Assembly (NCBI GenBank): GCA_902633335.1
Contig: CACPFY010000003.1
Span: 49,972-113,971, forward strand
Source of the DNA: an uncultured Pelagibacteraceae bacterium
GTDB lineage: Bacteria; Pseudomonadota; Alphaproteobacteria; Pelagibacterales; Pelagibacteraceae
Length of the DNA: 64,000 nt
Direction: 5' to 3'
Part shown: positions 60,062 through 64,000 of the stretch, piece after piece
Numbering within the stretch: position 1 is the stretch's first letter
Layout: the number at the start of each line of letters is the position of its first letter
The notes under the pieces: generated by a model
The model's database searches: none
Told to the model about the DNA's origin: nothing
What the model saw: the letters and a program-made list of their open reading frames with translations, nothing else
Translations under genes and position numbers: made by a program

Positions 60062-60151
60062 TGGCGGAGAGGGTGGGATTCGAACCCACGAACGAGTTGC
60101 CCCGTTGCTGGTTTTCAAGACCAGTGCTTTCAACCGCTCAGCCACCTCTCC
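60062..60151 (-). tRNA. tRNA-Ser (anticodon TGA)
   Basis: Reverse complement GGAGAGGTGGCTGAGCGGTTGAAAGCACTGGTCTTGAAAACCAGCAACGGGGCAACTCGTTCGTGGGTTCGAATCCCACCCTCTCCGCCA; long variable arm. Confidence 0.95.
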
Positions 60152-60243
60152 TTAATGAGAAACTTAACAAACTAATACTATTATTAAGAAAAAATAACAA
60201 TAATCTTATTTATTTTTCAAATACTAGTTAAAATAAAATATTT

Positions 60244-61263
60244 ATGATAACTAACAAAATGGCTAAATTCTTAATTAAATTAATTTTAATATTTTACTTT
60301 TCCTTCATCATTGCTCAACTAAATGCAGCAGAGCATAATTTTAATACTTGGTTAGAAAATTTTAAACAAATTGCTAAAAAAGAAGGAGTGTCAGATAGAA
60401 CTATAAATGATACTTTGGAAAATATTAGATTTTTACCAAAGGTAATTGAATATGATAGATATCAACCAGAATTTTATGAAGATACCCATACATATATTAA
60501 TAAAAGAACAAGTAATTCAAAAGTAAAAAAAGGTTTAATATTATACTCAAAAGAAAAAAAAATAATAAATAAAATTGAAAGTAAATTTTTAGTAGAGAAA
60601 GAATTACTTTTAGCTTTGATGGGTATCGAAACAAACTTTGGCAAATATTTAGGCAAAATGGATATTTTATCTTCTCTAGCAACGTTGAGTTTTGATAAAA
60701 GAAGAAGTGCTTTTTTTACCAATGAATTATTAACATTATTAAAACTTATTGATAAAAAAATAATCGATAAAAATATTCTATTTGGTTCATGGGCTGGGGC
60801 ATTTGGAAACTTTCAATTTATGCCGTCTACAATAAAAGATTACGCTATAGATTATAATAATAATTCAAATATAGAATTAAAAAAAATTGATGATTCATTT
60901 GCATCAGCTGCAAATTATATAAATAAGATTGGCTGGAAAACTAATGCACCCTGTTTTATAAAAATAGATTTAAAAAAAGATACTCCAAAGAAATATTTAA
61001 ATACTTCTGCTAGAAAGTTGAAAAATAAAAAAAAAGTAAAATATTTAAAAAGATACTTTAAAAATTCCAATAATTACTCTTTTTATGACGATATGTTCGC
61101 CGCTATAATTACTCCAGATAAAGACATCATTCCTGGAGCTAACAAATTAAAACCTGCTTACTTGGTTTTTAATAATTACGAATTAATTTTGAAATGGAAT
61201 AGATCTTTGAGGTTTGCATTAGCCGTTTGTACTTTAAAAGATAAATTTAAAAATGAAATATAG
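60244..61263 (+). CDS. Lytic murein transglycosylase (MltB family)
   Basis: ALMGIETNFGKYLG catalytic Glu; GSWAGAFGNFQFMPSTIKDYA. Confidence 0.9.
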   Translation: MITNKMAKFLIKLILIFYFSFIIAQLNAAEHNFNTWLENFKQIAKKEGVSDRTINDTLENIRFLPKVIEYDRYQPEFYEDTHTYINKRTSNSKVKKGLILYSKEKKIINKIESKFLVEKELLLALMGIETNFGKYLGKMDILSSLATLSFDKRRSAFFTNELLTLLKLIDKKIIDKNILFGSWAGAFGNFQFMPSTIKDYAIDYNNNSNIELKKIDDSFASAANYINKIGWKTNAPCFIKIDLKKDTPKKYLNTSARKLKNKKKVKYLKRYFKNSNNYSFYDDMFAAIITPDKDIIPGANKLKPAYLVFNNYELILKWNRSLRFALAVCTLKDKFKNEI

Positions 61264-61987
61264 ATATTTACTTATTTTCATACTTTTGTTTTCTTGTAAA
61301 AATATAAAAGTAAATAATTATAATAAACCTGTTTATAGCTCAAAGGGGTTTGCATACATCTATACTAAGGACGATCTAGAAGATAAAACAATAAAAAAAA
61401 AGATTAATTCTGAGGAAATTATATTGGCGCATAATACAGTAAAAAGAGGCGCCTTATTAAAAGTAACAAATCCAAAGAATGGAAAAAACGTTATTTTAAA
61501 GAATTCTTTTAAAGTAAAATACCCTGATTTTTATAAAGTTTTAATTACCAAATCTTTATCAATAGAACTAGGTTTAAATGAAAATATTCCGTATGTTGAA
61601 GTTGAAGAAATAAAAAAGAATAAGTCGTTTATAGCAAAAAAAGCAGAAACTCATGATGAAGAAAAACAACTTCAAGTTAAAGCGCCAGTAGAAAAAATTA
61701 AAATAAGTAACATCGGAAAAACAATAAAAAAAACTACTGAACACAAACCCAAATTTGTTATAATTTTAGGAAATTTTTACTCACTCAAATCTGCTGAACT
61801 GCTTAAAAAAAGGGTAAAGGCTGAGTCAGAAATATTAAGAGAGAAAAAAATCACTATTTTTAAAAAGAATAAACACAATTTTGAGGTCTTTTTGGGTCCA
61901 TATAAGACTATAAAAAAGATTAAAAATGATTACATTGCATTAAAACAAATAAATTTTGATGAAGTAGATATAAAAATATATGAATAA
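61253..61987 (+). CDS. rlpA: RlpA-like septal ring lipoprotein with SPOR domain (divergent DPBB)
   Basis: Lipobox LLFSCK; GFAYIYTKDD...ILAHNTVKRGALLKVTNPKNGKNVIL; C-terminal SPOR-like FVIILGNFYSLKSAELLKKRV...FEVFLGPYKTIKKIKNDY. Confidence 0.75.
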   Translation: MKYRYLLIFILLFSCKNIKVNNYNKPVYSSKGFAYIYTKDDLEDKTIKKKINSEEIILAHNTVKRGALLKVTNPKNGKNVILKNSFKVKYPDFYKVLITKSLSIELGLNENIPYVEVEEIKKNKSFIAKKAETHDEEKQLQVKAPVEKIKISNIGKTIKKTTEHKPKFVIILGNFYSLKSAELLKKRVKAESEILREKKITIFKKNKHNFEVFLGPYKTIKKIKNDYIALKQINFDEVDIKIYE

Positions 61988-63131
61988 AATAATTTTAAAA
62001 TTTCTAACTATCTATTTTCTATTAACTTTAAACCTATTTTCTAATCCAAAGGTTGACGTAAAAACTGCAATTCTACTAGATTTTGACTCCAACGAGATTA
62101 TCTATGAGTTAGAGCCAGATATGAGCATTTATCCTGCATCTATGACAAAAATTATGACTTCAATTATAGTTTTTGATTTATTGAAGGAAAATAAACTTTC
62201 AATGGATGACAAATTTATTATATCAGAAAAAGCTTGGCGATTATCTCAAAGCGGATATTCCTCAATGTTTTTAATGGTTAACGATGAAGTTAGTGTTGAG
62301 AATTTATTAAAGGGTATCATTGTTGCGTCTGGAAATGATGCTTGCATAGCTATAGCTGAAGGCATAGCTGGCTCTGAGGAAAATTTTGCAGACATTATGA
62401 ATGAAAAAGCGAGTGAAATAGGTATGACTAATACAAACTTTGCTAACTCTTCAGGAATTAATGATCCTGATAATTATTCAACAGTCAGAGATATAGCAAT
62501 TATGTCAAAATATTTAATTGAGAATCATCCTGATTATTATGAACTTTTTAAAGAAACAAATTTCACATGGGATAGAACTGGAGGCGATCCGATTACTCAA
62601 GGTAATAGAAATCCATTATTATATAAAAGGGTTGGTGTAGACGGTATAAAGACAGGATATTTAGCTGTTGAAAAATATTCTTTAGCTAGTTCCATGAAAA
62701 GAGATGAAAGAAGATTAATTGCTGTAGCAAGTGGTTTTCAAACTAAAAATACCAGATCTACCGGCTCTCTTAAAATATTAAGTTGGGGTTTTAGAAATAC
62801 AGATACCTTCAAAATTTCAAAAAAAAATGAAACCATGTTCCCTGTAAAATCATGGTTAGGAAAAAAAACAGATATACAAGGTATTACAAAAGAAGATATT
62901 TTTTTAACATTAAAGAAGAAAGAAGCTAGAAATTTAAAAGTATTTTTAAAATATAACGGGCCAATTAGAGCCCCAATATCTAAAGATCAAAAAATTGCTA
63001 ATATAGAAATATACGTAAAAAATGATTTAGTTAAAAAAGTTCCTGTTTATGCATCAGAAGATATTGATAAAGTGAATGTTTTCAAAAGTTTATTTATGTC
63101 ATTGAACTATTTGATTTGGGGAGATGTATAA
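61980..63131 (+). CDS. dacA: D-alanyl-D-alanine carboxypeptidase (DacA/PBP5 type)
   Basis: YPASMTKIMT (SxxK), SGND (SxN), DGIKTGYL (KTG). Confidence 0.94.
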   Translation: MNKIILKFLTIYFLLTLNLFSNPKVDVKTAILLDFDSNEIIYELEPDMSIYPASMTKIMTSIIVFDLLKENKLSMDDKFIISEKAWRLSQSGYSSMFLMVNDEVSVENLLKGIIVASGNDACIAIAEGIAGSEENFADIMNEKASEIGMTNTNFANSSGINDPDNYSTVRDIAIMSKYLIENHPDYYELFKETNFTWDRTGGDPITQGNRNPLLYKRVGVDGIKTGYLAVEKYSLASSMKRDERRLIAVASGFQTKNTRSTGSLKILSWGFRNTDTFKISKKNETMFPVKSWLGKKTDIQGITKEDIFLTLKKKEARNLKVFLKYNGPIRAPISKDQKIANIEIYVKNDLVKKVPVYASEDIDKVNVFKSLFMSLNYLIWGDV

Positions 63132-63768
63132 AAAGAGTTTTTTCATTGTTTTTGAAGGTATCGAAGGTAGTGGAAAATCTTACCAAGCAAGAATACTTTA
63201 TAATAAAATTAAAAAACTCACTAAAAAGGTCATACTTACAAGAGAACCAGGCGGAACAAAAGGTGCAGAAATAATAAGAAAAATTATTTTAAAAGATTAT
63301 TTTGAAAAAAATAAAAAAATTAAATTTGATAAATATACTGATACCTTATTGTATTTAGCTGCAAGAAATGAGCATTTAAAAAATAAGATAATACCTGCAA
63401 TAAAACAAAAAAAAATAATCATTTGTGACAGGTTTATAGACTCAACTTTAGCTTATCAAGTTTATGGAAAAAAAGTTTCATTGGCATTCATTAAAAATAT
63501 CCACAAACAAATTCTTAAAGGAATTAAGCCAGATATAACTTTTGTTTTAAAAGTAAAGAAACAGTCTTTTCTAAAAAGGTTAAAAAAAAGAAAAACAAAA
63601 AATAGATATGATAATTTTCCAACTAAATTCTATTTAAAAGCACAAAATTCTTTTATTAAATTATCTAAAAATCGAAGAGATCATATTGTATTAGAATCGT
63701 CTGAAAATACTCCAAACTTACAAAGAAAAATCTTCCAAATTATAAAAAAAAGAACAGGTCTAAAATGA
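63124..63768 (+). CDS. tmk: Thymidylate kinase
   Basis: VFEGIEGSGKSYQARIL; TREPGGTKGAE; CDRFIDSTLAYQ. Confidence 0.94.
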   Translation: MYKKSFFIVFEGIEGSGKSYQARILYNKIKKLTKKVILTREPGGTKGAEIIRKIILKDYFEKNKKIKFDKYTDTLLYLAARNEHLKNKIIPAIKQKKIIICDRFIDSTLAYQVYGKKVSLAFIKNIHKQILKGIKPDITFVLKVKKQSFLKRLKKRKTKNRYDNFPTKFYLKAQNSFIKLSKNRRDHIVLESSENTPNLQRKIFQIIKKRTGLK

Positions 63769-64000
63769 GTCAAAAAATACTATACGGCCTTGATAACTAT
63801 TTTAATGAGCTTACCAAGTTATCTGACAATGGTAAACTGCCTAAAGTGATTATGTTTTCAGGCAATAAAGGTCAGGGCAAATTCACTCTAACACATCATT
63901 TATTAGCTTACATTTTTGATATTAAAAATTATAATTTTAAATCAAAAAAAATTAATGATGAGAATAAAGTATTTAATATTTTAAAAGAAAATTATAATCC
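63765..64000 (+). CDS. holB: DNA polymerase III delta' subunit, N-terminal fragment (truncated by window end)
   Basis: MSQKILYGLDNYFNELTKLSDNGKLPKVIMFSGNKGQGKFTLTHHLLAYIF...; ATGA overlap with tmk, the usual tmk-holB order. Confidence 0.8.
   Translation, partial: MSQKILYGLDNYFNELTKLSDNGKLPKVIMFSGNKGQGKFTLTHHLLAYIFDIKNYNFKSKKINDENKVFNILKENYN

Noticed and set aside
1-64000. CRISPR arrays, insertion sequences, prophage, toxin-antitoxin or defence islands
   Set aside because: No spaced direct repeats, transposase, integrase or defence-type ORFs were recognised anywhere in the window.

Overview
AT-rich (visibly about 70% AT), densely packed window that looks like an alphaproteobacterial SAR11/Pelagibacter-type genome. 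That assignment comes from gene content and style; no search was run. From left to right: the 3' end of glycerol kinase; a glycerol ABC transporter locus (GlpV-S-T-P-Q plus a DUF2160 protein) with GAPDH; an Anbu-type proteasome-like peptidase divergent from a circularly permuted ATP-grasp protein; ZnuA/ZnuCB/Zur; a glycine-betaine/proline-type SBP plus permease; a BASS transporter; an FbpABC-type iron transporter behind Fur-like palindromes; an MTHFR-like plus GcvT/LigM/DmdA-like demethylase pair; tRNA-Arg, trmB and a tautomerase; the aapJQMP amino-acid transporter; a cysteine synthase-like gene; an XRE regulator; tRNA-Asn and tRNA-Cys. A long housekeeping stretch follows: valS, ilvD, manC, xth, erpA-like, dgt, argS, nagZ, scpAB, tatABC, serS, yajC, secDF, PuuD-like, uvrA, ssb, gyrA, coaD, ppi, tgt, tRNA-Lys, M48 peptidase, DUF502, recG, sdhE, tRNA-Ser, mltB, rlpA, dacA, tmk and holB (partial). 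I saw no CRISPR array, transposon, prophage or rRNA. The observations most worth a second look are: (1) an unlisted 59-aa ORF with a Shine-Dalgarno sequence, 3 nt downstream of the Anbu gene, in a locus without the usual alpha-E and transglutaminase partners; (2) complementary degeneration of the two glycerol-transporter ATPases, which predicts one dead and one live ATP site; (3) a short MTHFR fused by overlap to a GcvT/LigM-like demethylase downstream of the iron transporter; (4) a 52-aa basic ORF and operator-like palindromes in the 350-bp gap before the iron transporter.
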